64,000 nucleotides of DNA from Eubacteriales bacterium (GCA_030524585.1 JAUNGJ010000004.1:21861-85860), one strand, 5' to 3'. Shown: positions 45,783-57,990, numbered from the stretch's first letter. Notes: generated from the sequence alone by a model not told the origin. Translations and numbers: made by a program.

Positions 45783-45808
45783 CGTACCACTATTTCTAAT
45801 GATACGCT
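45773..45808 (-). terminator. Terminator of the ADC-family/reductase operon
   Basis: AGCGTA (45781-45786) pairs with TACGCT (45803-45808), with partial inner pairing, and on the minus strand a TATTTTTTAC run follows. Confidence 0.65.
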
Positions 45809-45827
45809 ACACCTAAATCTCAGCTTA

Positions 45828-46694
45828 CTAATCCATCTGGTATTTTCTGTTCGGTTTATTAATGATATCCACATCATACAGACCTTTAATCAGATAGGGA
45901 ATTACATCCTTATCATTCATCTTACAAAGTTCTGTACATGCTCCATTTGCAATGGCGAATCTTGACCAGCCTCCACCGATTACCTTAACTACTTCCAACT
46001 CTGACCAGGGTGCATTTTCACAAGGGTTCAATGTAACCTTTGCTGAAGCAGGTGTCCATTCAAAATACTGGTTGGAACCAGTACTGGTCGTCAGACGGGT
46101 ATTTCTAAACTCCATTCCTCCCTGATCATTCACATTGAGATCTGTTTTGATGAAATAGCAGGCTCCATCCACAGTTCCATTCTCTTCGTTCGCTTTAAAC
46201 ATCTCTTTCGCTTCCGGTAAATTGTATTCTCCAAATTCCAGTTCAATATCAATTACATGCACATCATCTTTTACCACATAGGCATGTGCTGTATCTCCTC
46301 TTCGAAGCAGTGAAATCTCATCCGCCAGCTTTTTCGGTGTTCCTGTTGCATCCCGACCGGCAATTGCCCCCATATAAGCCCCCGGACCATGAAGGAACAA
46401 ACTTGGCATATAAATTCCCGGAACACCATTATATGTAACCGGAATGGCCAGATAAGTCTCCTGATAAACCCGGGCAAAATTAGTTCCGTCAATGTTCACT
46501 ACATTACAGGTAATAATTGGGGCAAGCAATTCCAAAGGCGGCGGCAGGATTGCAGCCGCTTTCTCCGGATCTGTCATCCATGCAACAGTAATTCCCTCTT
46601 CTCTTTCCATTCTCAGTCCACTTCTGAAGGCTGATCCATCTTCAAAACACTTAATCATTTCTTCATCTGTTAATTTAAAACTATATTCTTTCAT
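45828..46694 (-). CDS. Acetoacetate decarboxylase-fold protein
   Basis: This 288-residue protein matches the ADC superfamily, with the Schiff-base lysine region GRDATGTPKKLADE (Lys121/Lys122), an N-terminal LPPPLELLAPI segment and a conserved HGPGAYMGAIAGRD. Classical members decarboxylate acetoacetate, and others act as aldolase/dehydratases. ATG 46694 with AAAGGG is preferred to the frame at 46748. It is coupled to a reductase 31 bp upstream, so its substrate is probably a product of that enzyme. Confidence 0.85.
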   Translation of the reverse strand: MKEYSFKLTDEEMIKCFEDGSAFRSGLRMEREEGITVAWMTDPEKAAAILPPPLELLAPIITCNVVNIDGTNFARVYQETYLAIPVTYNGVPGIYMPSLFLHGPGAYMGAIAGRDATGTPKKLADEISLLRRGDTAHAYVVKDDVHVIDIELEFGEYNLPEAKEMFKANEENGTVDGACYFIKTDLNVNDQGGMEFRNTRLTTSTGSNQYFEWTPASAKVTLNPCENAPWSELEVVKVIGGGWSRFAIANGACTELCKMNDKDVIPYLIKGLYDVDIINKPNRKYQMD

Positions 46695-46725
46695 GTCATT
46701 TCCCTTTCTGGATCTGGTTCCATAA

Positions 46726-48684
46726 TCAAATACTGTAAGCTGCCGCATATGCTGTCAATGTTGCATTCTGAATTTTGGAAGCTTTTTCGGCATCTCCAAT
46801 CACCTGTACATGATATCCCGCCCGGATAAGATCATTCCCCAACTCCTTCCCATAAGATTTCTGTCCGACCGCTAAAATCACTTTATCAGTTTCTTTCGTC
46901 ATCAATTCTCCCTCCTGCTCGAAAGTAACTGCATTGGGGGCGATTGATTTAACGGTTGCATTTGTCTTCTGCTCAACGCCAGCCGCCATGAAAGACATGG
47001 TCAAATCAAAGGAATGCATCATCTCCATACCATTCGCAATCTGTGGAAGCATCTCGATCATCGTAACCTGATTTCCCTTTTCTAAGAGCATTTCTGTCAG
47101 CTCACAGGCAACCAGCCCGCCTCCAACAACTGTCACATGCTGATGTTCCGGAATTGGAGCAATGCCGCCGATAACATCCCATGCCTGAAGTGCATTTTCA
47201 CACCCTTCAATTGGCAATCTGGTAACCGGAACTGCCCCAGTAGCCAGTATCACTTCATCCGGATTGATTTCCTGAATAAGTTCAACCGTCGCTTCTGTAT
47301 TATAACGTACTTCAATTTGTTTTCTTTCCGTCTCGGCTGCAAACCACTCTTTCGCTTCCCTGACTCTCCCTTTATCCGGCGGAATACATGCCAGATCAAG
47401 CTGTCCGCCAAGATGATCCGCTTTCTCAAGAAGAATAACCTGATGGCCTCTGTCAGACGCTACGATAGCTGCCTGCATACCGGCAATGCCACCGCCAATT
47501 ACCACAACAGATTTAGCGGATTCCGCTTTTTCTGCAGAACCATACTGTAATTCTCTTCCAGTAACCGGATTAATCACACAGGAAGCAAATGAACCTTCCA
47601 TAACACTTCTCATACAGCCTTCTGAACAGCTCATACATTTCCGGATTTCATTTGCCCGGCCGGTCTTTGCCTTTTCCGGCCAGTAAGGATCGCAAAGTAA
47701 TGCTCTTGCCAGATAAACAAAATCAACCTTCTCATTTTCAATGACAGCCTCACAGAATTCCGGATCTCTCAGGGTTCCTGAAACACCTACCGGAATGTTT
47801 ACAGCAGCTTTAATCTTTTCCGCAAACGGAACCCTTGAACCCTGCGGATATTTTTCAGTCTCAATCATGTTAGAAAATGCACTAATTGCTCCAACCGTGA
47901 CATCTAAAAAGTCACATCCCGCCTTCTCACATAATCTTGCAATCTCCGCACACTCTTCATCAGATAGACCATTCGGCACAAACTCCTTACCTGGGATACG
48001 GGCACCTATAATAAAATCCGGACCGCATTCTCTGCGAATACCTTCTATTATTTCTGTAAGTATTCTCGCTCTGTTCTCAAGGCTGCCGCCGTACTCGTCT
48101 GTTCTGGCATTGAAATCCGGAGTAAGAAATTCACTGATCAGATAACCGTGCCCGCTATGGATTGTTGCCCCGTCAGCTCCCGCTTTCTTGAGATTTACTG
48201 CCGATTTGATAAATTGATCCCGAACGAAATGTACTTCATCCAATGTCATTGCATGCTGCGGACCGACTGTTCTCATTCCCTTAACCATAATGTGTTCACA
48301 TTCCTTATCAGATGGTGTCCACGGTTCCACACCGCCTGTTGCCATGGATGTAGTCTGCCCTCCTGCATGATGAAGCTGCGGAATGACCAACGCCCCATAT
48401 TCGTGACATTGATTAATAATATCTTTCAGCGCCTCCAAATTCGTATGATCATCAATTCTGGCCTGCGGGCCACTGCTCCCTCTCGGATAATCAACATTCA
48501 GGTAGCCAATTGAGATGATACCTGCTCCGCCTTTTGCGCGCTCAATATAATACGCTTTGTACTGATCGGTAATCTCACCAGCCGGTGTTGCCATTCCCTC
48601 GCCCATCGGAGAAAGGCCAATACGGTTCTTTGAAATCTTGCTGCCAATCTGCATGGTACTGAACAGTTTTACAAATCCTTCCAT
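46726..48684 (-). CDS. Old-yellow-enzyme/FAD/Fe-S reductase, copy 4 (PucR-linked)
   Basis: The 652-residue reductase has an FMN barrel (SKNRIGLSPMGEGMATPAGE, IHSGHGYLISEFLTPDFN, RTDEYGGSLENRARI), the canonical Fe-S motif CMSCSEGC...C of FadH-type enzymes, FAD motif IGGGIAGMQAA and VGGGLVACELTEM. It forms a different branch from copies 1-3. It lies divergent from a PucR regulator over a strong palindrome and precedes the ADC-fold gene, giving a small inducible catabolic unit. Confidence 0.9.
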   Translation of the reverse strand: MEGFVKLFSTMQIGSKISKNRIGLSPMGEGMATPAGEITDQYKAYYIERAKGGAGIISIGYLNVDYPRGSSGPQARIDDHTNLEALKDIINQCHEYGALVIPQLHHAGGQTTSMATGGVEPWTPSDKECEHIMVKGMRTVGPQHAMTLDEVHFVRDQFIKSAVNLKKAGADGATIHSGHGYLISEFLTPDFNARTDEYGGSLENRARILTEIIEGIRRECGPDFIIGARIPGKEFVPNGLSDEECAEIARLCEKAGCDFLDVTVGAISAFSNMIETEKYPQGSRVPFAEKIKAAVNIPVGVSGTLRDPEFCEAVIENEKVDFVYLARALLCDPYWPEKAKTGRANEIRKCMSCSEGCMRSVMEGSFASCVINPVTGRELQYGSAEKAESAKSVVVIGGGIAGMQAAIVASDRGHQVILLEKADHLGGQLDLACIPPDKGRVREAKEWFAAETERKQIEVRYNTEATVELIQEINPDEVILATGAVPVTRLPIEGCENALQAWDVIGGIAPIPEHQHVTVVGGGLVACELTEMLLEKGNQVTMIEMLPQIANGMEMMHSFDLTMSFMAAGVEQKTNATVKSIAPNAVTFEQEGELMTKETDKVILAVGQKSYGKELGNDLIRAGYHVQVIGDAEKASKIQNATLTAYAAAYSI

Positions 48685-48796
48685 CGTTAAATCCTCCTGT
48701 CTTGTGTTTTAAACATCTGTTCCCAACTTTCTAAATAAAATTTTACTCTATTGTTAAATTTGAAACCATCCGAAGAATAACTGATAATTTAGCCAA

Positions 48797-48821
48797 TTCA
48801 TCCTACACTTTGTAGGATGAA
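48797..48821. promoter_or_regulatory. Perfect 11-3-11 palindromic operator between copy 4 and pucR-type gene
   Basis: Arms TTCATCCTACA (48797-48807) and TGTAGGATGAA (48811-48821) are exact complements. The plus-strand extended -10 TGTATAAT (48825-48832) is only four bases to the right, so the -35 of the regulator promoter lies in the palindrome. It is the probable PucR-type binding site. Confidence 0.7.
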
Positions 48822-48888
48822 GAATGTATAATAAATAGTAGCAAATCCATTTTAAAATCAAGTCAGAGTATGGATAGGAGGACGGAAA

Positions 48889-50400
48889 ATGAATTATCAA
48901 AGTGGATATCTTTTTTATGAATTATCCAAATATTACATAGGAAATGCAGTATCTTCTTCATATCAGGATCATTATGGCAGACCACTTTTTTTTGAATCCG
49001 GGAAAAACTATTTCAATCAATTGATCCTGACAGATAAAGAGCATTACCAAGAATGTCTTTGCAATTGTCACGCCTGTGCAATCATTATCAATGGATCGGT
49101 TCAGCCAGCTCTTTCCGACAACCATATTTATATTATCCAGGACGAAGAGCCCGTCCATTTGCTATTTAACCGTATTACTGATATATGCAATCGCTTTGAC
49201 CAGTGGGATGAGAATTTATCCCGAATTGTCGCAGATACTCTGACCTATGATGACCTGTATCAGGCAACTGACTCTATGATGTCACAAGGTTTTTCGCTCT
49301 TCGACACCAATTTTCGCTTTGTTTCTTTATCTAAACGCATTATCCGCGAAGAAGAACTGCTCTCCTATATTGTATCAATCAATAAAGAAGGGCATCAGAT
49401 AATGCCTATTGATAATCTTTTAACCTATGCTCAGAGTACGGAATTTCTGGAAAATGAAAAAAGTGATAAACCCTTTCTGAGCCGGGTACCACGTCCATGC
49501 TATAACATAAATCTGTTTTTTAAAAAAAAGCGGATAGGAATGATGTCTTTGGCAGCAACAGAGGATAGTCTGGAAAATGATCATAACTGTGCATTGCTTC
49601 TTCATTTAGCTTCTTATGTAAAAAAGCTCTACTCTTACTATCAGGGTTTTTTTGTTATCAAAAGTGAGCATAAAGAAAAGGAGAATTACTTAAAGACACT
49701 CATTCAGGGGAAAACTCCGACGGATTCATACTGGTATGACAGAGCCCGCATAAATCGTTATGCATTCTATCTCCTGACTCAGACAAAAGATTCTACCCAG
49801 AATCTCTATATCATCTACCTCTGTAATTACCTCGAAACTCTTATCCCTCAAAGCTTCTGCTTTGAATATAACAATCAAATTGCGGTATTGCTGGAGTACC
49901 CTGGGAATGTACGCGGAGAAATCGAGGACAAACTCCGGCAGTTCCTTTTAGACAAACATTTGATGGCAGCAACCACCCGGGACTTTCAAGATCTTTCCTA
50001 CCTGGCAGCAGCGTATCGTCAGGCTTCCATCACGCTAAAATTATCAGCAAAGGATATATCCGCTACCATCCGCTCTTTCTATGACTATGCATTTCGTTAT
50101 ATCATGGATTGCAGCCTTACACACTTTACGCCAGATGAAATCTGCGCTCCTGCAATCCAGACTTTGCTGGAGTATGATGCTGTCCACCAGACAGAATTAG
50201 CCAAAACTCTTGAAACCTACCTCACTACCCACCTTAACGCCACCAAATCCGCCAGACAGCTCTATGTTCACCGCAGCAGCTTTCTAAGCAGATTAGATCG
50301 AATCATACAATTAACAAATCTTAATCTTGAAGATCAAGAAACGCGTCTCTATCTGGAGATTTCCTTTGCAATCAAGAATCTGTATCAATTATCAGATTAA
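48889..50400 (+). CDS. PucR/CdaR-type transcriptional regulator
   Basis: The 503-residue protein ends with the PucR-type helix-turn-helix (LETYLTTHLNATKSARQLYVH, RSSFLSRLDRI, about residues 440-475) preceded by a GGDEF-like central domain without catalytic motif. The N-terminal ~250 residues form a sensory region with no clear family, including cysteine-rich CLCNCHACAII. AGGAGG precedes the ATG. It is divergent from the reductase and ADC-fold genes and probably activates them. Confidence 0.82.
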   Translation: MNYQSGYLFYELSKYYIGNAVSSSYQDHYGRPLFFESGKNYFNQLILTDKEHYQECLCNCHACAIIINGSVQPALSDNHIYIIQDEEPVHLLFNRITDICNRFDQWDENLSRIVADTLTYDDLYQATDSMMSQGFSLFDTNFRFVSLSKRIIREEELLSYIVSINKEGHQIMPIDNLLTYAQSTEFLENEKSDKPFLSRVPRPCYNINLFFKKKRIGMMSLAATEDSLENDHNCALLLHLASYVKKLYSYYQGFFVIKSEHKEKENYLKTLIQGKTPTDSYWYDRARINRYAFYLLTQTKDSTQNLYIIYLCNYLETLIPQSFCFEYNNQIAVLLEYPGNVRGEIEDKLRQFLLDKHLMAATTRDFQDLSYLAAAYRQASITLKLSAKDISATIRSFYDYAFRYIMDCSLTHFTPDEICAPAIQTLLEYDAVHQTELAKTLETYLTTHLNATKSARQLYVHRSSFLSRLDRIIQLTNLNLEDQETRLYLEISFAIKNLYQLSD

Positions 50401-50424
50401 ATCTTCTTCTGGCATAAACATAAT

Positions 50425-50454
50425 AAGAGGGGTTGTTAATCACCAACCCCTCTT
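50425..50454. terminator. Convergent terminator between regulator and kinase genes
   Basis: AAGAGGGGTTG (50425-50435) and CAACCCCTCTT (50444-50454) are perfect 11-bp complements. It serves both converging genes. The truncated kinase copy at 45181 lacks it, so the duplicated stretch ends at the stop codon. Confidence 0.8.
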
Positions 50455-50470
50455 TAGCATTATTTGTCTG

Positions 50471-51976
50471 TTACAAGATCATGCCAACCGCATTTTTCCA
50501 TCCTGCATACTTTTCAGCTCTCAAGGATTTATCCATTTTCGGAGCAAACTGTTTCCGGCGTATTTTGTCTATAATTTTACTATCATAGACGCCGAGCGCA
50601 ATCCCTGCCGCACATGCTGCGCCGATGCCGGACATTTCTTCCGCCTGTGAGACAGATACGCATTTTCCAAGGATATCACTTTGAAATTGCATCAGATAAC
50701 TGTTTTTTGTGGGACCGCCATCCACACGAAGTTCCAAAGCACTGTCCAAATCCATATTTCCCGAGTGCTTATTAAATTCAATATCCGCAACCATAGCATC
50801 CACAATGTCACGGATCTGGTAGGCAATACTTTCTACTCCCGCGCGAACCGTCTCCTTTCGCCCGGTCGTCCTTGTAATCCCACAGAGGATCCCCTTTGCC
50901 TGGCTGTTCCAGTAAGGCGCCCCAAGGCCTGTAAAAGCCGGGACAAAATAAAGCTCATCATCCTGCTCTGCCTCCCTGCACAGGCATTCGGTTTCTCCCG
51001 GATCCGAGACCATATTCATTTCATCCTTGAGCCAGGATACCACTGCGCCTGTATAATTAATATTTCCCTCCAGGACATACTGGACCTGCCCCTGCATCTT
51101 CCATGCCAGAGAAGCAACAACGCCGGACCGGCCAAATACCGGCTTATCGCCAACATTCATCATAACAGAGGAGCCTGTGCCGTAGGTGGCTTTGATCATT
51201 CCCGGCGCAACGCATCCCTGTCCGAACAACGCCGCATGAGAATCACCAAGGACACCATGGATCGGAACCGGATGTTCAAAAGCTCCTTCAAAATCCGTCC
51301 AGCCAAAACAGCTGTCAGAATCGCACACCTCCGGAAGGCTCTCCGTATGTATGCCAAACCATCCGCATAATTCTTCATCCCATCTCAGATCCCTGATATT
51401 AAACAGCTGTGTCCGGGATGCGTTGGAATAATCCGTCTTATAGGACTGTCCGCCGGTCAGCCGGTACACAAGCCAGGTATCAATCGTTCCCATGCACAGC
51501 TCCCTTCGGCTTTCTCTCTCACTTAGTCCTTCTATATTCTCAAGCATCCATTCCAGCTTAGAAGCAGGAAAATAAGGCGACAGCTTCAGGCCTGTCTTTT
51601 CCAGTATCTTGTCACCATGGCCCATAGCCTCGTGTGCTTCTGATATCTTCTTTGCCCTGGAGCATTGCCAGACAATGGCATCTGCCGCCGGTTTTCCCGT
51701 TTTTCTGTCCCAGATGAGCGTGGTTTCTCTCTGATTACTGATTCCGACGCCGCAGACCTTGCTTCTGTCAATGTCCGCATGATCCAGCAGACTGCCCACA
51801 ACTCCGATGACATTTCGGTAGATCTCCTCCGGATCATGGGATACAAAGCCCTGTTCGTTGATAATCTGACGGTGGGGCAGGTCTTCGCGCAGCAGAAGCG
51901 TTCCATTTTCGTCAAACAGCATTGCCTTCGTTCCCTGGGTACTCTGGTCAATACTGATAATATATTTTTCTTCCAT
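50471..51976 (-). CDS. FGGY-family carbohydrate kinase (glycerol-kinase-like; candidate apulose kinase)
   Basis: This 501-residue FGGY kinase has ISIDQSTQGTKAMLFD, SNQRETTLIWDRKTGKPA, FPASKLEWML, GDSHAALFGQG, ATYGTGSSVMMN and the C-terminal RVDGGPTKNSYLMQFQ. It resembles GlpK, but the N-terminal DQSTQGTK replaces the DQGTTSSR of true glycerol kinases. ATG 51976 is chosen for its AGGTG spacing over GTG 51985. In the operon with a sugar isomerase and split transketolase it is better read as a ketose kinase, possibly for D-apulose. A recent partial copy lies at 45181-45567. Confidence 0.85.
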   Translation of the reverse strand: MEEKYIISIDQSTQGTKAMLFDENGTLLLREDLPHRQIINEQGFVSHDPEEIYRNVIGVVGSLLDHADIDRSKVCGVGISNQRETTLIWDRKTGKPAADAIVWQCSRAKKISEAHEAMGHGDKILEKTGLKLSPYFPASKLEWMLENIEGLSERESRRELCMGTIDTWLVYRLTGGQSYKTDYSNASRTQLFNIRDLRWDEELCGWFGIHTESLPEVCDSDSCFGWTDFEGAFEHPVPIHGVLGDSHAALFGQGCVAPGMIKATYGTGSSVMMNVGDKPVFGRSGVVASLAWKMQGQVQYVLEGNINYTGAVVSWLKDEMNMVSDPGETECLCREAEQDDELYFVPAFTGLGAPYWNSQAKGILCGITRTTGRKETVRAGVESIAYQIRDIVDAMVADIEFNKHSGNMDLDSALELRVDGGPTKNSYLMQFQSDILGKCVSVSQAEEMSGIGAACAAGIALGVYDSKIIDKIRRKQFAPKMDKSLRAEKYAGWKNAVGMIL

Positions 51977-52001
51977 TCCCATCACCTATTTGCTTTGCCG
52001 G

Positions 52002-52973
52002 CTATTTTGCTTCGTTGACAATGTCTCGAATACTTTTCGCGATCCCCTCTGCATTCAGTCCATAATACGCGAAAACTTCCTGCGATGTTCCCGTAATGAC
52101 CGGAGCGTCCGGCAAAGACAGATTTACGACCTTCTTCGGGCATTCACCGGATACAACCTGGGCAACCATGGAACCTAATCCTCCAAATGGCGCATGCTCT
52201 TCTGCGGTAAGCACCGCTTCTGCATTCTGCGCTGCCTTTATAATAGCCTCTCTGTCCAGAGGCTTTACGCAATACATATCCAGAACGGATACATGGATGC
52301 CTTCTTCCCTCAGAAGCTTTGCCGCATCAGCCGATGGTTTTACCATCTCTCCGCACGCAACAATTGCCACATCCACTTTCTTACTCTCCGCATCAGGATC
52401 ATCCCATCCGTCGGTCACTACCGTCGCTTTATCAAACTCGAAGGGAACATTTTCCTCTTCGTATACAGGATCTACGGCATTTCTTCCCACACGGACATAT
52501 GCAGGCTTTTCATCCTTCAAAAGCGCCTCCGTAAGCTTTCTGGTCTGAAGATGATCGCTTGGAATGTAAACGCGCATATTGGGAATTGCGCTCATTGCCG
52601 CAATATCCTGGGCAGAATGGTGGCTCATGCCAAGAGCGCCGTAGCTGACGCCGCCGCTGATACCGATCAGCTTTACGTTGGTATTGGAATATGCCACATC
52701 TACCTTACACTGCTCGTAGCTTCTGGTAGATAAAAAGCAGGCCGGAGATACTGCGTACGCCTTCTTGCCGCATTTGGCGAGCCCTGCCGCAATACTTACC
52801 AGATTCTGCTCTGCGATACCGGTTTCTACAAACTGGTCCAGATAGGTATCTGCAAAGGCCGTGAAGGAACCGCTGCCTCTGGAGTCACTGCACAGTGACA
52901 CAATACTTTTATCGTCCTTTGCTGCCTCCATTAAAGTTTCACATATCATCTGTTTATTTGCAATCTTTCCCAT
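52002..52973 (-). CDS. Transketolase C-terminal subunit (AptB-like candidate)
   Basis: The 323-residue subunit contains the transketolase Pyr domain, with FVETGIAEQNLVSIAAGLAK (the catalytic Glu) and MSHHSAQDIAAM, and the C-terminal domain. The start ATG 52973 overlaps the stop of the N-terminal subunit by one base (TAATG), so both are made in equal amounts. Split transketolases in sugar operons serve dedicated ketose phosphates; AptA/AptB of the apiose pathway are one example. The steroid desmolase DesAB also has this form, but its partner genes are absent here. Confidence 0.9.
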   Translation of the reverse strand: MGKIANKQMICETLMEAAKDDKSIVSLCSDSRGSGSFTAFADTYLDQFVETGIAEQNLVSIAAGLAKCGKKAYAVSPACFLSTRSYEQCKVDVAYSNTNVKLIGISGGVSYGALGMSHHSAQDIAAMSAIPNMRVYIPSDHLQTRKLTEALLKDEKPAYVRVGRNAVDPVYEEENVPFEFDKATVVTDGWDDPDAESKKVDVAIVACGEMVKPSADAAKLLREEGIHVSVLDMYCVKPLDREAIIKAAQNAEAVLTAEEHAPFGGLGSMVAQVVSGECPKKVVNLSLPDAPVITGTSQEVFAYYGLNAEGIAKSIRDIVNEAK

Positions 52974-53797
52974 TATAAACACGCCTCCTTTGCAGATTCC
53001 AGATCTTTCATGATCTGCTCATATTCTTCTCCGTTCGGAACCTTGTGATGCCAGTTTGCCTTATTTTCCATAATGGAAGAGCCTTTTCCTTTCACGGTAT
53101 TCGCAATCAGAACGGTTGGCTTTCCTTTCACAGTCTTCGCCTCTTCAAAGGCGGCCTCCAACTGGTCGATATCATTTCCATCCGCAACATCAATTACATG
53201 CCAGCCAAATCCTTTAAAACGCTCATGCAGGTCATCATGCGCCATAACATCTTCCGTATTCCCGGAAATCTGCAGACGGTTTCTGTCCACTACCGCACAC
53301 AGATTATCAAGCTTATAATGACTTGCCGCCATTGCGCCTTCCCACACAGAACCTTCTGCCAGCTCGCCGTCACCCATCACCGTGTAGACTCTGTAGCTCC
53401 GATCATCCATTTTTCCTGCCTTTGCCATGCCTACGCACACCGGAAGTCCATGTCCAAGAGAGCCGGAATTCATCTCAATGCCCGGAAGCTTGTTATTCGG
53501 ATGTCCGATAAATTTTGAACCAAATTTGCTAAATTCTCTGTGCAGCTGCTCCTTCGGGAAGAATCCTTTCTCCGCAAGAACAGAATAGTAGGATTCTACG
53601 GAATGTCCTTTACTCATAACAAACAGATCTCTGTCCGGATCATCCTGATTCTCCGGATTGATATTCATCTGTTTAAAATAGAGTTCCACTAAAATTTCCA
53701 TTACGCTCATATCGCCTCCGATATGACCGGCCTTGCCGGCACAGATCAAATCAACTGTGTCCATTCTCATCTGATATGCCAATGCTTTTAAATTCAT
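52973..53797 (-). CDS. Transketolase N-terminal subunit (AptA-like candidate)
   Basis: The 274-residue subunit is the thiamine-diphosphate PP domain, with GHIGGDMSVMEILVELYF, GSLGHGLPVCVGMA and the TPP-binding motif VMGDGELAEGSVWEGAM followed by AVVDRNRLQ. It works with the subunit encoded next. AAAGGAG precedes the ATG. It lies 12 bp after the isomerase-family gene, which supports one pathway. Confidence 0.92.
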   Translation of the reverse strand: MNLKALAYQMRMDTVDLICAGKAGHIGGDMSVMEILVELYFKQMNINPENQDDPDRDLFVMSKGHSVESYYSVLAEKGFFPKEQLHREFSKFGSKFIGHPNNKLPGIEMNSGSLGHGLPVCVGMAKAGKMDDRSYRVYTVMGDGELAEGSVWEGAMAASHYKLDNLCAVVDRNRLQISGNTEDVMAHDDLHERFKGFGWHVIDVADGNDIDQLEAAFEEAKTVKGKPTVLIANTVKGKGSSIMENKANWHHKVPNGEEYEQIMKDLESAKEACL

Positions 53798-53809
53798 GTT
53801 ATTCTCCTT

Positions 53810-55210
53810 TCATTCCCCACGCAGATATGCTTTCACTTCTTCTTCAATCGGATCATACAGATCCGGTTTGATTCCTATGTACTTGCATGCTTCATAAAGA
53901 ACCGGAACCACATCCTTATGAATACCGACGCAGTGATGTATGTACGGGCCTTCCACGATCTTAGCTTCCAGACGCTTAATATTTTCCACCTCTACCCAGA
54001 GATAGGTACCCATACATTTCGGTCCTTCCACGCCTTTTGCCCGTCCAAGAAGAAGGGAGTATTCACCGTTATCTCCGTCAAAACGGCACAGTGTCACATC
54101 CCCATGCTTTGCTTCTGCCGTAAGGCTTCCCGGATGGTCAAACGCCAGCGGATAGGTAAGCTCCGGCTTCTCCCTTGCCACCGATACCGGCCATGGCCCG
54201 CAGTGCTGCAGCAGCTCTCCGTTTTCAATATCCGGATGACGGATGGTCCAGTCGGCAAAGAACCCTCTTGTCTCTCCCATTCCGGCAGCCTCTACCATCA
54301 GGGCGGTGATCGCTCCGTGAATATCCGTTTCACATACAACCGGTATTCCCTGCTCATTTAAAATCGCATTGGCAGCACAGGGCATAATGCCAAGCTCGCT
54401 CTGCAATGCATTCCAGCACTGAATTGCCGCCGCCTTGCATCCATATTTTTTCACAAGATTCTGCATTGCTCCTGCCAGTGCGGCAACATTCTCGACTTCC
54501 TCTTCCTTAATTTTCACAGTCATCTCACGCCGGATACCGTCCAGGATTTCCTGCATCTTTTCCGCATCCGCCCTGACTGCTTCTGTCTCCTGGATCAGCT
54601 CGGTCATAGGAATCGGTGAGAGCTGGATATTAAACTTCTCTAATAATTCACCTTCATTGCACATGGTCGTCCAGAAATCAAAGGGTCTGGTAGAAATCTG
54701 AAGAATCCTTGTACTGCGGAAGGTTTTTACAACATTACATACCGCAAGAAAATCTTTGATCCCACGCTCGAACACCGGATCACTTAATCTGCAGTTGGTA
54801 AGATAGGTAAATGGCACCCGGAATCTTCTCAGTACCTTGCCGGTGGCAAACAGGCCGCACTGTGTATCCCGCAGACGTACTCCGTCCGGCTCCGGGCGCT
54901 CGTCTAAGGGTCCCCACAAAAGAACCGGAACGTCCAGTTTTTTTGCTAACCTTGCACAGACATACTCCGTACCGAAGTTACAGTGCGCAAGAAGCAGTCC
55001 GTCGACTCCTTCTGCCTGAAACTTTGCAGCGATCTTTTCCATATCTTCATCATTGTATAAGAGTCCTTCGTCATTGATATCTGTAATATCTACAAAATCC
55101 ACTCCCAGCTCTTTCAGGCGGTCGGCCGTAAGTCCCCGGAACTTTACTGCATCCGGCGCGCTGAAAATACTTCTTCTCGTAGGTGCATATCCTAACTTTA
55201 TTTTCACCAT
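53810..55210 (-). CDS. L-fucose/L-arabinose isomerase-family protein (candidate apiose isomerase)
   Basis: This 466-residue protein belongs to the FucI-like COG2407 family. Recognisable parts are the N-terminal domain (GLLLAHCNFGTE, LWGPLDERPEPDGVRLRD), the metal region IQCWNALQSELGIMPCAANA and CETDIHGAITALM, and the C-terminal FADWTIRHPDIENGELLQHC. Family enzymes interconvert aldoses and ketoses with Mn2+. In this operon it may convert D-apiose to D-apulose, although the known apiose isomerases belong, as far as I recall, to another fold. It has an AGGAG site before ATG 55210. Confidence 0.85.
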   Translation of the reverse strand: MVKIKLGYAPTRRSIFSAPDAVKFRGLTADRLKELGVDFVDITDINDEGLLYNDEDMEKIAAKFQAEGVDGLLLAHCNFGTEYVCARLAKKLDVPVLLWGPLDERPEPDGVRLRDTQCGLFATGKVLRRFRVPFTYLTNCRLSDPVFERGIKDFLAVCNVVKTFRSTRILQISTRPFDFWTTMCNEGELLEKFNIQLSPIPMTELIQETEAVRADAEKMQEILDGIRREMTVKIKEEEVENVAALAGAMQNLVKKYGCKAAAIQCWNALQSELGIMPCAANAILNEQGIPVVCETDIHGAITALMVEAAGMGETRGFFADWTIRHPDIENGELLQHCGPWPVSVAREKPELTYPLAFDHPGSLTAEAKHGDVTLCRFDGDNGEYSLLLGRAKGVEGPKCMGTYLWVEVENIKRLEAKIVEGPYIHHCVGIHKDVVPVLYEACKYIGIKPDLYDPIEEEVKAYLRGE

Positions 55211-55245
55211 ATCCTTATCTCCTCTATTGCTTTATTGCTCTGCTA

Positions 55246-55281
55246 AAGAGAAAGAGTTCCCTGACCGGAACTCTTTCTCTT
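55246..55281 (-). terminator. Perfect 15-bp hairpin between GH1 and isomerase genes
   Basis: AAGAGAAAGAGTTCC (55246-55260) pairs fully with GGAACTCTTTCTCTT (55267-55281) around a 6-nt loop. Only a short T stretch follows on the minus strand. It is probably a partial terminator or a processing/stability element separating the uptake and hydrolysis part from the catabolic part. Confidence 0.6.
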
Positions 55282-55285
55282 GTTC

Positions 55286-57990
<2,705 letters not shown>

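Noticed and set aside
36633-48684. A bai (bile acid 7-dehydroxylation) operon
   Set aside because: The reductases resemble BaiCD and BaiH, but baiB, baiA, baiE, baiF and baiG counterparts are absent and PLP lyase, RidA and PucR genes are present instead.
50471-51976. Housekeeping glycerol kinase GlpK
   Set aside because: The N-terminal motif deviates from GlpK, no glpF, glpD or glpO is near, and the operon is a pentose-type sugar pathway. It cannot be fully excluded.
52002-53797. Steroid-17,20-desmolase DesAB
   Set aside because: DesA and DesB are also split transketolases in a related species, but a 20-alpha-hydroxysteroid dehydrogenase and steroid transporter are missing and the neighbours are sugar enzymes.
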